Assembly: GCA_037044905.1 (NCBI GenBank)
Contig: JBAOKB010000082.1
Coordinates: 25,042-89,041, forward strand
DNA: 64,000 bases
Direction: 5' to 3'
Source of the DNA: Hortaea werneckii
Lineage: Eukaryota > Ascomycota > Dothideomycetes > Mycosphaerellales > Teratosphaeriaceae
Part shown: positions 19,667-30,000 of the stretch, piece by piece
Layout of the letters: every line of letters starts with the position of its first letter
How positions within the stretch are numbered: position 1 is the stretch's first letter
The notes under the pieces: model-generated
Told to the model about the DNA's origin: nothing
Database searches by the model: none
Seen by the model: the letters and a program-made list of their open reading frames with translations, nothing else
Program-made: the position numbers and the translations under genes

Positions 19667-20486
19667 CTACTGAGGCGCTGCGGTAGCTTGAGATGCGCCA
19701 GAGGTTGCGCTGTCGATACCAGGTAAGGTGCCGCCAAAGCCACCCGTGGAACCGAAACCTCCAGCACCGCGGACAGTCTGCTCCAGTTCCGGCACAACCA
19801 CAACATCTGGTGTATAGATCTGTATACGAGTCAGCTACAGTAACCCTTCAGTCTAGAACACGATCTCTTACCCGTTCTACGATAAGCTGCGCCACTCTCT
19901 CGCCGACTGCGACCTTGAAGTCGGTATCGCTGAAATTAAAAAGTAAGACCTTAAGCGGCCCACGGTAGTCTGCATCGATGACACCAGCACCAACGTCGAT
20001 ACTGTGCTTGCTTGCCAGCCCACTTCGCGGGGCCACTCTGCCGTAAGTGCCGGCCGGAACAGCAATACTGATGTCCGTGTCTGCTAATACTTTTCCTCGT
20101 GCGGGCACTGTCGTCTCCTTGGATGCGTAAAGGTCATATCCAGCAGCGAATGCCGAGCCCTTTGTTGGCGCCTTAGCAGTCTCGGAAAGGAGCTTGACCT
20201 GCAATGCTGGTGGAGGCGGCTCGAATGCCATCGGGGGCATTGAGGGGAGAGATTGAGCTGCGGCCAGAGGATTGGAGGCAGCGTTCGGTGCTGAGGCCAT
20301 GCTGGCGATGGGATCCGGCTGGGATGGTGTCTCGGGGGTAGGGGTAGGCTGAGCGTCGTTGAGGATAGCCGCTACTGAGAGATTGGCGGCGGGTTCGGTG
20401 TATTTGGTGCGCTTCGGATCAGGGGACGACGGCAGACTGGGAGCGTCGTGTGTGATTTCGGGTTGTGGGGTTTCTTCTTCAGCCAT
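19667..20486 (-). CDS. DUT1: Deoxyuridine 5'-triphosphate nucleotidohydrolase (dUTPase)
   Basis: Two exons on the minus strand: 20486-19872 and 19819-19667, with a 52-nt GTAAGA...ATACAG intron (255 aa). All five trimeric dUTPase motifs are present: AAGYDLYAS (1), PRSGLASK (2), GAGVIDADYRG (3), GERVAQLIVE (4) and RGAGGFGSTG (5), the last encoded by exon 2. The N-terminal 110 residues are a low-complexity Pro/Ala/Ser extension, longer than in yeast Dut1. The C-terminus also carries an extra Gly/Ser/Ala tail of about 25 residues. It hydrolyses dUTP to dUMP, keeping uracil out of DNA and feeding thymidylate synthesis. I chose the MAEEET start; an in-frame upstream codon at 20510 is not ATG-supported. 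Head to head with the 20,695 gene. Confidence 0.93.
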
Positions 20487-20694
20487 CCTGTGTGCACATG
20501 GTCTGAGCAAACCAAAGGAGTATGAATGGTGTGAAGCGAAGTGGCATGTTTGCGGGGCATCTTGACCGCTTCAAGTTCGCGACTGGCGACGCGTCGGCGG
20601 CAATTCGGAATTGTTGCCGCGCGCGAGCTGCGACTTCCAGGCGGTCAACTCCAAGACTCGTCTGAGATCTGACAACGTAAACAGCCGGCCTATC

Positions 20695-21327
20695 ATGGTC
20701 GATCAAACCCAGTTGCAGTCTGTTGAGGAAGGCTCAAACCAAATTCATAGCCCACTGCACGTTCTGGCCCCCCCATCGCGCCTTTTCGCCGCCCACTGGT
20801 CTCTGTTTCTACCGGATCTTAACAACGGCGACCCGCAACAGGAGTCAAGCACTGGAACGCGCATTCATGTTGTTGGCGATAGGCTTGGTGGGTTTCGGCT
20901 GGAGATCGTTCGTGGCTACGATTCTCAGAAGGACCGAAGTCTGCAAGGCAGAATCTTTGCACTAGCCAGGGTACCACAGCAATATTTGCAGCCTTGCCAG
21001 GCGTCACTGGAGAGTCTGCAAGACTGTCAGTCAAAAGATGATGATGAAGGCGGGGGTTTCATAAGTGAAGAATTTAGGAGTCCTTTCGAAATTGCCTGCT
21101 CGCTTGTCGAAGCTCCTGGACCAAGTTTAAATCGTGTTTCTCAGCAGCAAACGGCAGATGAGAGAGTCGGCCGAAGACCAAAGTCCGAGGTGAAAGATTG
21201 TCAGTGGTGGGTAAGGCAAGTCATCCATTCATTGGTGGAACAAGAGATGCTGTTGCCAATAGTAGTTGGAGATGAGGGATCTGGAGAGGACCCTCGCCGT
21301 AGAATACAGACTATACCTATTCATTGA
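20695..21327 (+). CDS. Conserved fungal hypothetical protein
   Basis: Single exon, 210 aa from ATG 20695 (MVDQTQLQSV). The core reads RLFAAHWSLFLPDL, GTRIHVVGDRLGGFRLEIVR, QGRIFALARVPQQYL, SLVEAPGPSLNR and KDCQWWVRQVIHSLVEQEML. This order (AHW...I-x-V-x-GD...F...R; later C-Q-x-W-...L-V) matches a common family of small uncharacterised ascomycete proteins. No signal peptide or membrane segment. It shares a roughly 210-bp divergent promoter with dUTPase. Function unknown. Confidence 0.6.
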   Translation: MVDQTQLQSVEEGSNQIHSPLHVLAPPSRLFAAHWSLFLPDLNNGDPQQESSTGTRIHVVGDRLGGFRLEIVRGYDSQKDRSLQGRIFALARVPQQYLQPCQASLESLQDCQSKDDDEGGGFISEEFRSPFEIACSLVEAPGPSLNRVSQQQTADERVGRRPKSEVKDCQWWVRQVIHSLVEQEMLLPIVVGDEGSGEDPRRRIQTIPIH

Positions 21328-21619
21328 GCGGAGAGTTCATGTTTCCGCATTATTCAACGTGTTCGTCTACTACGCCACCGTAAAAGTCTTGACCTTGGCT
21401 TTTTACGATATTAGCTCACTTCCCTGCAGATCGAGGTTTCGTACCTCTGATAAGATGCATGTTAACAAGAAGCGCGCGCTTATTTTCATGACTTTCTATT
21501 CTAAGAAGCTAAGCGGGCGTCTAGGCATCGATTATTCCAAGAATATTCAAGTGCTGCTCAGCGACTGCGACAACTGTATTCAATGTTCTATCGACTTTTC
21601 GCATGAGACTGAAAGCAAA

Positions 21620-22564
21620 ATGGCACGCACCACGGTCAATATCGGCGAGCTTCCGCAGCGGTCGACCGAAGACTTTCGGAGCTCGAACATTGATAAAGTC
21701 AACCCGAAGAGGCTACCAACGCCATGTGAAGTGCGTGTGCAGGCGGTGCACCAACAGGCAGTACCCATCGGCCAGAATCCTGCAGACGCATTTCGTCCAG
21801 CCCCAGTCTGTTTCCCTCAAGATGACCTCCTCGTCAAATGGGGAACTGATGTGACCATAGCGGAAGGACAGTGTCTATGGTTCTTCAATCAATACCTGCA
21901 AGACAGGGTACCAGTACCTCGCATTTATGGTTGGACGCAAGATCAAGGCCAGACCTTTTTGTACATGCAACTAATCTCTGGTGACCCATTATCAAAGCGT
22001 TGGGATAATCTCTCATCGGACGAGAAGCTGTCTATCTCTGAGCAGCTCAAGCCTATGGTGGCTACGTGGCAGGGTCTCAAACGCCATGACTGCCCCGCGT
22101 CAAACCAACCTCTACTGTCGCAACTAGGTGGCCAGGCTCTTCGGGATATCATGTTTCATGATGGAGAAAACTATCCTGCTGGGCCTTTTGAATCTGTTCG
22201 AGAATTCAATGATGCTTTTGCAAGGCTTGCCCATCCAACGGCAGCAGTCGACGACATCGATCCCCGAAAGGCATTCGTGGAATTGCGTGGCTTGACGGAC
22301 GATATGCCCGTTGTATTCGCGCATGCCGACCTGGATCTTGGCAACATCTTAACTACGAAAACCGAAGAAGGCCCGGCACAAGTGAAGGCTATCATTGATT
22401 GGCATCAGGCGGGTTGGTATCCACAATACTGGGATTGGCTGAAGGCCCAAAGCGTCGGACAATTCGGCTCTGAGTGGGTGGTACATTACCTCCCAAAGTT
22501 CCTACAGCTGCCACCCGATGACTACCATGAGGCGTTTGAATATGTCAGCATGGCACTTATTTAA
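21620..22564 (+). CDS. Aminoglycoside phosphotransferase (APH)-family protein
   Basis: Single exon, 314 aa from ATG 21620. The kinase-like fold shows DDLLVKWGTDVTIAEGQ (N-lobe Lys), VPRIYGWTQ, FLYMQLISGDPLSKRW, the catalytic loop VFAHADLDLGNIL (about residues 231-243) and the metal-binding IIDWHQAGWYP (about 257-267). This is the arrangement of the large fungal APH/choline-kinase-like family; members act on small molecules or proteins and most are uncharacterised. The open frame continues 118 codons upstream, but without an ATG before 21620 that gives a sensible N-terminus, and it would overlap the preceding gene. Confidence 0.78.
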   Translation: MARTTVNIGELPQRSTEDFRSSNIDKVNPKRLPTPCEVRVQAVHQQAVPIGQNPADAFRPAPVCFPQDDLLVKWGTDVTIAEGQCLWFFNQYLQDRVPVPRIYGWTQDQGQTFLYMQLISGDPLSKRWDNLSSDEKLSISEQLKPMVATWQGLKRHDCPASNQPLLSQLGGQALRDIMFHDGENYPAGPFESVREFNDAFARLAHPTAAVDDIDPRKAFVELRGLTDDMPVVFAHADLDLGNILTTKTEEGPAQVKAIIDWHQAGWYPQYWDWLKAQSVGQFGSEWVVHYLPKFLQLPPDDYHEAFEYVSMALI

Positions 22565-22748
22565 ATGTTCTCATCCACTGCCATGCTGTAGCACGATTAT
22601 GTTGCATGCTTCAGGCCTGAATTCACTTGGTCCTTCCAATCGCAGCTCAATGCCGTTGATCTATGGCAATAACGGATGTGTCGATTGTCATGAGAATTTG
22701 TTACTGGGCTGCATGCTGCAGATATATGGACCATGAAGCTTAGCTGCC

Positions 22749-23318
22749 TTAAGACATCAGCTCTTTCTCTGGACCGGCCCACTTGATTTTGTAAATTTGC
22801 ACGCCTTCGTGCGTGCCCTGCCACTCATGACGGTGCAGGCCAAAGCCTTCCATTTCAGGTTGTGGAATCCGAGGCATCATGCCCATCTTGACGACGACTT
22901 TGCCTGGATAGGCCGCCGTCTCAGACTTCACAGGACTAGATGATCATCAGATTATATCAAAATGGGAGTAGTCTATCACCTCGACCTTTAAACAAAGTAC
23001 TTACTTGCCATCTGTGCTGCAGAAGAAGCGATAGACTGGGTTCCCACTCAAGGTAGCCTTATCTTCGTAGCATTTTAAAGTGCCATTCTTGTCATCGATT
23101 GTGACTTTCTCTGCTTCAATGAGGAGGTTTGAGGCAACGTAAGAGCCGGCGACCTTTCGACAATTCGAACAATGACAAAGGTGTCCTCGAAGTCTGGTAA
23201 AGAGTTCCTTGTCATGGATAGTTACTGTGATACTGCCGCATAGACAAGAACCCGAAAGGGATTCAGAGAATGTGGAAGGGTCGTGCTGCTTCGGGTCTCC
23301 CGTTGGTTGGTTGGGCAT
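22749..23318 (-). CDS. GFA (glutathione-dependent formaldehyde-activating)-like CENP-V domain protein
   Basis: Two exons on the minus strand: 23318-23005 and 22935-22749, joined by a 69-nt GTAAGT...CTAG intron (166 aa). The zinc-binding pattern GSCLCGSITVTI, HLCHCSNCRKVAGS and FFCSTDGNPV is that of the Mss4-like GFA fold. Of the third site C-x-x-C-G only the first Cys remains (CSTDG, Asp replaces Cys). Exon 2 supplies YPGKVVVKMG and the C-terminal EGVQIYKIKWAG. Family members bind zinc, and some bind S-hydroxymethyl glutathione; most fungal paralogues have no proven substrate. Divergent from MPH1. Confidence 0.82.
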
Positions 23319-23995
23319 CTTTGGGAACAGGACTATTTTTCCTAGTGAAGAAGGCAGGATTGTAGTCTTGAAAGGGTTAAGAGACTTGTTGATGTTGAAA
23401 GAGAAAGCAAGATGAGCAACAGAATAACGCTGAGTAAAGAAAGCTTCTTGTTCATCCCCTCATTTGTGACAAATACAACCGCATGAGTCCGAGGCAGTCA
23501 TTGCAGATCTTCAGTTAGCCGACACACTTTTTCGATTTTTCGCATCGAAAGGCGAGGAGATAAGGTGGAATGTTGTGTCAAGCGAACATGTATTTTCTTA
23601 TTCAAATACAGGAAACTGAAAAGCCTACTATGTACCTAGCTGTAAAGGTAAGAAGTGAGCCTAGGTACCTAGGTAGATAGGAATTCAAGCTGTCACGGGA
23701 CAGTCCAAAGGCGAGGAAGGGATGATGCCGTACATCCTAAGAAGTGAAGCATTTCGACGTGGTTGGTTCGCTTGTACCCGGCGCTAGCGGGAGTCGAGCC
23801 TTTGACTGTCTGGAGGGCGACGCAGACTTTCCTGAGATACTTCGGACAGCGGAGATGTGGGAGCGACCCTGCACACGTGAGGGCGTGAGAGCGGAAGGAC
23901 CCGCGTCGCGTCGACTTCGCGTCATCCGTTAGTCTGCACTCCAGCCGGCTTCATGGCGTTGGCGACGTCAAGAATACACACGTAGCGACGATGCG
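23319..23995. other. Divergent promoter region GFA / MPH1
   Basis: About 680 bp with no gene. It contains a long palindromic run CCTAGGTACCTAGGTA at about 23,660-23,675, the clearest example of a motif that recurs between genes here. Confidence 0.5.
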
Positions 23996-26900
23996 ATGAC
24001 GCCGAGCGACGACTACGGCTTTGATGACGACGATACCGAATTCATAGCAGCGGCTACCCAAGTTGAAGCTTCTCAGCATGGGGGCGGCTTCGAAACATCG
24101 CCACGACCAACGAAGAAACGGAGGGTGCAGCAGCCGAGTGCCGGACAGCTTGATGGTGAAAGCGCCAGTGAGCTGGCATCATACGGCTCAGATGGAGGGC
24201 AACGGAGTTCGATTGATGAAACGCAAGATGCCGCCCGGTCTATGAATCTCCCGACTGTTGGTCCTGAAGATCGTCCAAGTGACAATGAGCCAGATGCCGA
24301 TGAAGAGTACTATTTTCCTGGCGAGCTTGACAATCATACGGGCAACGCAAGTGCAAAGAATTCCAAATACAAGATCCATGTACCGAAAGATGGCGGACAA
24401 TTCGAGAATATGATCTTTACCCAGACCCAGGTCGGGTTGGACTCGAGCCCCGGCAGATTCAGAGGACCAGTATGGAAAAGACCAAAACCTCCTCCGCCAC
24501 CGTTGCTCGACGGGCAGCAGTCAAGCCGGCAAGAGCCAGACACATTTTTGAATGGACAAAAGGCAAGAGTCGCGACGGATCTAACCAAGCAAAGCGATCT
24601 TGGGCGCCCTCGACATCTTTTTCAGCGAGAGCCGTCAGAAGAAAGCGACGCAGCTATGGCAGCACGTCTTCAAGCACAAGAAGATGCCCTTGTAAACAGG
24701 CGGCCGGAAGCATCACAGTCCGGAGCAATCTTCTCTCGCGTGCCCACGATAGAGACCCACGAAGAGCTGGCTGATCTACCCTCAGATGCCTTCTCCTCAT
24801 CTTCGCCAGAGAAGTCACCTCAGCGAGGAACGACGCACGTCTCTTCACAGCGGCCGACTTCGCAGACAGTACCACCGCGATTACGTGGACCTCAGGTGGG
24901 ACTAAAGCAGATGACCATCTTTGGTCAAGCTGCGACCCAGGAGATTCCGGCTTCTCAAACCGGCAAAAAGAAACATGCCTGGCCCTTGAAGGATCGCGAA
25001 GAGCCACCAACCCATCATAAATTAGATCCGGCTGCCATGAAGACATGGATATATCCGACCAATCTCGGCACTGTCCGTGACTATCAATACAACATTGTGT
25101 CTCGCAGCCTCTTCCACAACACACTTGTGGCTCTTCCGACTGGGCTAGGCAAGACATTTATCGCTGCGACTATCATGCTAAACTACTATCGCTGGACAAC
25201 AGACGCTCAAATCATCTTTATGGCACCTACTAAGCCATTGATCGCTCAGCAAATGGAGGCTTGCTATGGAATAGTCGGTATTCGCCGGCAAGATACAGTA
25301 CTTATGACAGGAGAAACGACACCTGCTGTACGCGCTGAGGAGTGGCTTGAAAAGCGCGTCTTCTTCATGACCCCGCAAACTGTCATCAACGACCTCAAGA
25401 CTGGAATTTGTGATCCCAAGAAAGTGGTGCTCGTGGTTGTTGACGAGGCACACAAAGCAACAGGGAGCTACGCGTATACTGAAGTCGTGGCCTTCCTGAG
25501 ACGTTTCAATTCTTCGTTCCGCGTGCTCGCGCTTACAGCTACGCCGGGCTCTACCGTCGAGGCTGTCCAGGCGGTTATTGACCATTTGGGCATCGCCCGT
25601 GTTGAGCTGCGCACCGAACAGTCACTTGACATACGGCCCTATACACACGAAAAGCAGACCGAACTTGAACTCTTCGAATACAGCGATGAACAGCAGTTGG
25701 TCATGGAACAGTTGTCTCGCGCACTCAAGCCATTACTCGACAAACTCAACTCATTGAACGCTTACTTTTCTCGCGACCCTATGGCCTTGAGTGCGTACGG
25801 TCTTACACAAGCACGACAGAAATGGATGGCTTCCGATGCCGGAAGGAAGGCACCAATGGCAATGAAGGGGATGGCCAATGCTGCTTTCACAGTTCTGTCG
25901 CAATTTGGTCACAGTATCGGTCTGTTGAAGTTTCATGGAATTGGACCCTTCTACTCTGGAGCCTTGGAATTCCAGCGAAGCGTCGATAGCGGGAAGACCA
26001 AGGGAAAGAATGCCAAGGCCGTGGTCGAGCACGAAGATTTTGTCAAGATGATGAGCCGCATCCGAGGCTGGACGAACAATCCAGACTTCATTGGGCACCC
26101 GAAACTTCAATACTTGCGCGAGGTCGTGCTGAACCATTTTCTCGATGCCGGAGAAGGTACGCTTGGAAGTGATGCACCACCGAGTGCAACGAGGGTCATG
26201 GTGTTTGCAAGCTATCGTGATAGTACGGAGGAAATATGCAGGGTTCTCAAACGTAATGAACCAATGATACGACCGCATGTTTTTGTTGGTCAGGCAGCGA
26301 GCAACAACAGCGAGGGTATGAATCAGAAGAGGCAAAATGCCGTCATCCAAGATTTCAAGGCCGGCAAGTTCAACACCCTGGTCGCTACCTCTATAGGCGA
26401 GGAAGGTTTAGACATTGGTGACGTCGATCTCATTGTCTGCTACGATGCCTCGTCGTCGCCCATCCGAATGCTTCAGCGTATCGGTCGTACTGGCCGTAAG
26501 CGAGTCGGCAAGGTCACCTTACTTTTAATGCGAGACAAGGAAGAGCGCGATTACGCCAAGGCTCAAGACAATTATGCTTGGATACAGAAATCCATCGCAG
26601 ATTCGAACAAGTACGATTATAGAGATGATCAAAGTCCTCGCATTTTACCCAAGGAGACGCAGCCCGTCGTCGACAAGTGTATCATAGAAATTCCGCTCGA
26701 GAATACCCAGCAGCCTATTGACCTCAACGAGAAAGGCCGACGGGCTCGGGGCAAGGGCAAAACGAAGCGGCCACCAAAGAAATTTCATATGCCTGATGGC
26801 GTCCGCACTGGGTTCACAACAGCCTCGAAGCTCGACACTGACACTGACTCCGAGGAGAATAGCAACGCGCCCATAGCAAAGAAGCCAAAGGCTGGACCTG

Positions 26901-27832
26901 CAAAGAGAAACACCGCAGCTGCTGCTAAGAAATCAGCGGCTCGAGCGGAGCCTGAGCCTGAAGTGGTGCAGCTGCCCTTCTTGCAAGACGTCTTATTAAG
27001 CAACTCTCAGCAGAAAGAGCTTGAAAGGAAGTATGCTTACACCGCAAGCGGCGAAGACCAACTCGTACAGCCGCCTGACTTCGGTCGCTTCCCCGAGACT
27101 TTCCGGACTCCTGGATCAACCAAGTACATGCGTCACGGTCGAGCATCACACGCCGTCAGCAAAGCATTCAAAGCATTGCAAGATGTCAATGATGGCAGTT
27201 TGTCACGCACGAGCTCTCTTGCAGACAACCGCAGGGAGCATAATCAGTCTCTTGGGATGGCCCAAGGCCGGATCGCTAATCCCACCGCCTCTGAGTCCGA
27301 GCACGAGCTTCCAGTGCGTCCTCAACCAGCTACGAAACCAAAGAAAGCTCGCGGTCGGCCCAAAAAGAACAATGACCACCAGCATCTGCAGCGCGTGGCA
27401 TCTTACGGTTCGGCAGCGATGGAAGGTGAGGAATCTGAGCCTGAGCCCACTCAGGCGGATATGCAGCTTGGCACGCAAGTCAGACTTGGTGAAGACCTTG
27501 GATCTCGCGATACCAGTGGAGAGGACGAGGACGAAGAGGAGCCGGACAGCGAGCTCGCTGCCTTCATTGCTAGGAGTGACGAAGCAATCGAGCCCATTAC
27601 ATCTTCCGCATTTGCAAGCGATGATCGTGCAGCCCCCACGACGCGAAACGTACCAACCGCTAGAGCTAGAGGATTGCGCAGGAAGCAGCCCGCCGTTCCC
27701 AAGTCCCTCAGCTCAGATAACGACGGTATGTCTGAGAGTGGGTCCGACAGTGATAAGACGATGACTTCAGCAGCGCCTTTGGCAAGTAAAAGGAGAAAGG
27801 CACAAAGAATTATCGAAAGTGAGAGTGAGTAG
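23996..27832 (+). CDS. MPH1: ATP-dependent DNA helicase Mph1 (FANCM orthologue)
   Basis: Single exon, 1278 aa. SF2 helicase core: YQYNIVSRSLFHNTLVALPTG with Walker A PTGLGKT (about residue 380), IIFMAPTKPLIAQQ, VVDEAHKATGSYAY (DEAH, about 482), VLALTATPG, then the FANCM-type helical insert (FEYSDEQQLVMEQL...SAYGLTQAR) and lobe 2 with VMVFASYRDSTEEICR, TLVATSIGEEGLDIGDVD and MLQRIGRTGRKRVGKV (motif VI, about 827). The N-terminus is acidic and the C-terminal 400 residues are low-complexity with basic patches and an AT-hook-like RGRPKK. It is a 3'-5' helicase that processes D-loops and stalled forks in error-free repair. Confidence 0.95.
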   Translation: MTPSDDYGFDDDDTEFIAAATQVEASQHGGGFETSPRPTKKRRVQQPSAGQLDGESASELASYGSDGGQRSSIDETQDAARSMNLPTVGPEDRPSDNEPDADEEYYFPGELDNHTGNASAKNSKYKIHVPKDGGQFENMIFTQTQVGLDSSPGRFRGPVWKRPKPPPPPLLDGQQSSRQEPDTFLNGQKARVATDLTKQSDLGRPRHLFQREPSEESDAAMAARLQAQEDALVNRRPEASQSGAIFSRVPTIETHEELADLPSDAFSSSSPEKSPQRGTTHVSSQRPTSQTVPPRLRGPQVGLKQMTIFGQAATQEIPASQTGKKKHAWPLKDREEPPTHHKLDPAAMKTWIYPTNLGTVRDYQYNIVSRSLFHNTLVALPTGLGKTFIAATIMLNYYRWTTDAQIIFMAPTKPLIAQQMEACYGIVGIRRQDTVLMTGETTPAVRAEEWLEKRVFFMTPQTVINDLKTGICDPKKVVLVVVDEAHKATGSYAYTEVVAFLRRFNSSFRVLALTATPGSTVEAVQAVIDHLGIARVELRTEQSLDIRPYTHEKQTELELFEYSDEQQLVMEQLSRALKPLLDKLNSLNAYFSRDPMALSAYGLTQARQKWMASDAGRKAPMAMKGMANAAFTVLSQFGHSIGLLKFHGIGPFYSGALEFQRSVDSGKTKGKNAKAVVEHEDFVKMMSRIRGWTNNPDFIGHPKLQYLREVVLNHFLDAGEGTLGSDAPPSATRVMVFASYRDSTEEICRVLKRNEPMIRPHVFVGQAASNNSEGMNQKRQNAVIQDFKAGKFNTLVATSIGEEGLDIGDVDLIVCYDASSSPIRMLQRIGRTGRKRVGKVTLLLMRDKEERDYAKAQDNYAWIQKSIADSNKYDYRDDQSPRILPKETQPVVDKCIIEIPLENTQQPIDLNEKGRRARGKGKTKRPPKKFHMPDGVRTGFTTASKLDTDTDSEENSNAPIAKKPKAGPAKRNTAAAAKKSAARAEPEPEVVQLPFLQDVLLSNSQQKELERKYAYTASGEDQLVQPPDFGRFPETFRTPGSTKYMRHGRASHAVSKAFKALQDVNDGSLSRTSSLADNRREHNQSLGMAQGRIANPTASESEHELPVRPQPATKPKKARGRPKKNNDHQHLQRVASYGSAAMEGEESEPEPTQADMQLGTQVRLGEDLGSRDTSGEDEDEEEPDSELAAFIARSDEAIEPITSSAFASDDRAAPTTRNVPTARARGLRRKQPAVPKSLSSDNDGMSESGSDSDKTMTSAAPLASKRRKAQRIIESESE

Positions 27833-27905
27833 CTCAACGATGCGTTCTTGCATGTCCCAGGTACTCCCATCGCAATGAACAAGCTCATTCTACAACCCCG
27901 TAATA

Positions 27906-29285
27906 TCAGCGCGAACCTCCACAAAGAGGAGCGGGTGGAGTGTCTTCTCCAAGCTTCAAGAGCGAATTCTCTTCTTTCCATCGCAGCTCAATTTTGTCTG
28001 CTATCAGCTGTCCCATGAATGCGTCAAATTGCCGCTTTCTGATGTCTTCCATCATCCTTGCTCGTGATGCTTCTACCCACTGCGCATGCAGATTGGCAGT
28101 TCGCCATCTGAAAATCCATTTGTCGTCATGCGCTTGCTCCTGGGCCTTCCGCCTGCGGCGCATATGACAGGTCCTTATTGTAATACCACCGCGTTTTCCA
28201 ATGCATGTTGAAGGCTGGCAGAAAGGTCCGGGTACTGCTGGTGCCATCTCGGGAATATCTTGAGATGCACTGTAAGGCATATCGATCCTGGGATTGAGCC
28301 GGAGCCTGGGGATGCAACCGCTTGGGAATTCGGGAAACAAAAGTCTCCATGTCAGCATCACGACACGATATTTTAGGACCTTCTTCCCTTCGTACGGTCC
28401 GAACTTTTGACCATTAATGTTGGCTGGGCCTTCCCATGAAAAGACTTCTTGGTCGCGGCACAAGACAAATTTACTCTTCGCAGGCTTGCCGTCGATGAGA
28501 TGAGTCTTCACCTCCAAGCTTTGAAGCCCCCTGATCTGCTCTAAGATTGGTTCCAGCTGGTCCACCTTGTAGTCCAAGGTCTCGAGCTCCAGTTTGATCA
28601 CTTCGGTGTTCCTGAGATCCGGACTATTAAGAAGAGCCTGCACCCATTTTAATGAGAGGCGCAATGGCTCTTCATTCTCCCAGAACCACCAATCCGTGTG
28701 GCGGATTGTGACATGCATCATACGAGGCTGGAAATCGTTCGGCTTGGGAGCTCCGGAGAGAAAGAATCGACGTATTTGCCCCACGGCATCGGTCAATCTT
28801 TCAATGGCAAACATCTGTGCAAACATGTGCAAGTGACCAAAGTCCCGGCGGTTCTTGTCAGTAAGACGAGACATCCATGCCGAGTTTCGAGCGTCAGGCG
28901 CGGCCCGGTGAAAGTAGAAAGAATGCTCAGCTTGCAGCATAGGCATGGCATTCGCTTCTAGCCAAATTCTTCGGCAAGTAAGCAGCAGCGCTGTATCTGA
29001 TTTTAGACGCGCAGTGTGGCCAGGACGATAGTAATAGGCCCTCTCATTGAATTTGCCATCCGGGTCCTCATACGGCGCAGTGGAATAAGCCCATATTAAA
29101 TCTCTCAGCTCCCGCGGAAGTTTTGAGAAGAGAGGAGATGCAAGCTGCTCGTTGAATTTCCCATAAGCCTCCGTTTCGTCGGTGGTCATGCCAACTCTTT
29201 TCATCATGTTGAGTTCAATCTTCCGAGACATGCTAGTAGCTGAATCGGTATCCTCCATGTCGTTTACCTCGATATTTCGGGCCAT
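27906..29285 (-). CDS. 2EXR-like (F-box-associated style) protein
   Basis: Single exon, 459 aa. Residues about 51-67 (SPLFSKLPRELRDLIWAYS) carry the 2EXR/F-box-like 'F-x-x-LP-x-E-x-R-x-x-IW' motif, followed by LLLTCRRIWLEANAMPMLQ, the usual 'L-x-x-CR-x-x-x-EA' second element. The rest (HVTIRHTDWWFWENEE, LRLSLKWVQALLNS, a basic MRRRRKAQEQAHDD stretch) is typical of a large lineage-expanded family in Pezizomycotina with no known function. The 3' end lies 73 bp from the MPH1 stop (convergent). Confidence 0.65.
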   Translation of the reverse strand: MARNIEVNDMEDTDSATSMSRKIELNMMKRVGMTTDETEAYGKFNEQLASPLFSKLPRELRDLIWAYSTAPYEDPDGKFNERAYYYRPGHTARLKSDTALLLTCRRIWLEANAMPMLQAEHSFYFHRAAPDARNSAWMSRLTDKNRRDFGHLHMFAQMFAIERLTDAVGQIRRFFLSGAPKPNDFQPRMMHVTIRHTDWWFWENEEPLRLSLKWVQALLNSPDLRNTEVIKLELETLDYKVDQLEPILEQIRGLQSLEVKTHLIDGKPAKSKFVLCRDQEVFSWEGPANINGQKFGPYEGKKVLKYRVVMLTWRLLFPEFPSGCIPRLRLNPRIDMPYSASQDIPEMAPAVPGPFCQPSTCIGKRGGITIRTCHMRRRRKAQEQAHDDKWIFRWRTANLHAQWVEASRARMMEDIRKRQFDAFMGQLIADKIELRWKEENSLLKLGEDTPPAPLCGGSR

Positions 29286-30000
29286 GTTAGCAGTGAGGTT
29301 CCTGGCCTCTTGACTTGTCGGAGCCCTTCAATATGTAGCTTTACAGTGAAGCAAGCCGAGAAAGGGTTTATGGAACATGCACAAGACAGCAGCAGAAGTG
29401 AGTCATTCTTATATTTCAAGGCTGAAGACAAGGCTTGCGCTCTGGCGCAGAGGGCAACCATCGCTGCCTGTGCCACTACCCATGCACCAGCGCACTGCTC
29501 CTCTAATGCACCACAGTCACTACACTTAGGGGTTTCACTCACGCAACGAATGCTGACCGCACTTCATACGCCTACATGCGACAGATATGCGCGCTGTGCC
29601 ACTCACTGGTCGATGCTGTGAACCTGAAAACCACGCCTCCAGACAGAAGTTCAGAATCTCCAAGGCGAAGCCGTCCACAAGCACTGTGAACGCTAGCGAG
29701 ACCTTCGGCCCGAGCAGCCTATCGACAGCAGACGTCAGAGCAGCCTCATCTGTGCGTTAATCGCGATCCTTCGTGACTCCTTCGCAATCAAGGCACAGTC
29801 ATCAGTGGTACACCCATTGCTGCTCAACACAAACAAACGTGTATTGAGACTCCGCTGCCAACATTCTGGTACAAGTCGTGCGCATCGCAAGAGATCAACA
29901 TTGAAGCTGTCCTCACTACAGGCACGCCTGACATTGACTTTACACCATGGATAGTCCCGAGATAAGCTAACCACTGTATCAGCAAAGAGCAACGGTGACC
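29286..30000. other. Divergent intergenic region
   Basis: About 715 bp between the 2EXR-like gene and the phosphate carrier. Nothing beyond short ORFs was seen. Confidence 0.45.
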
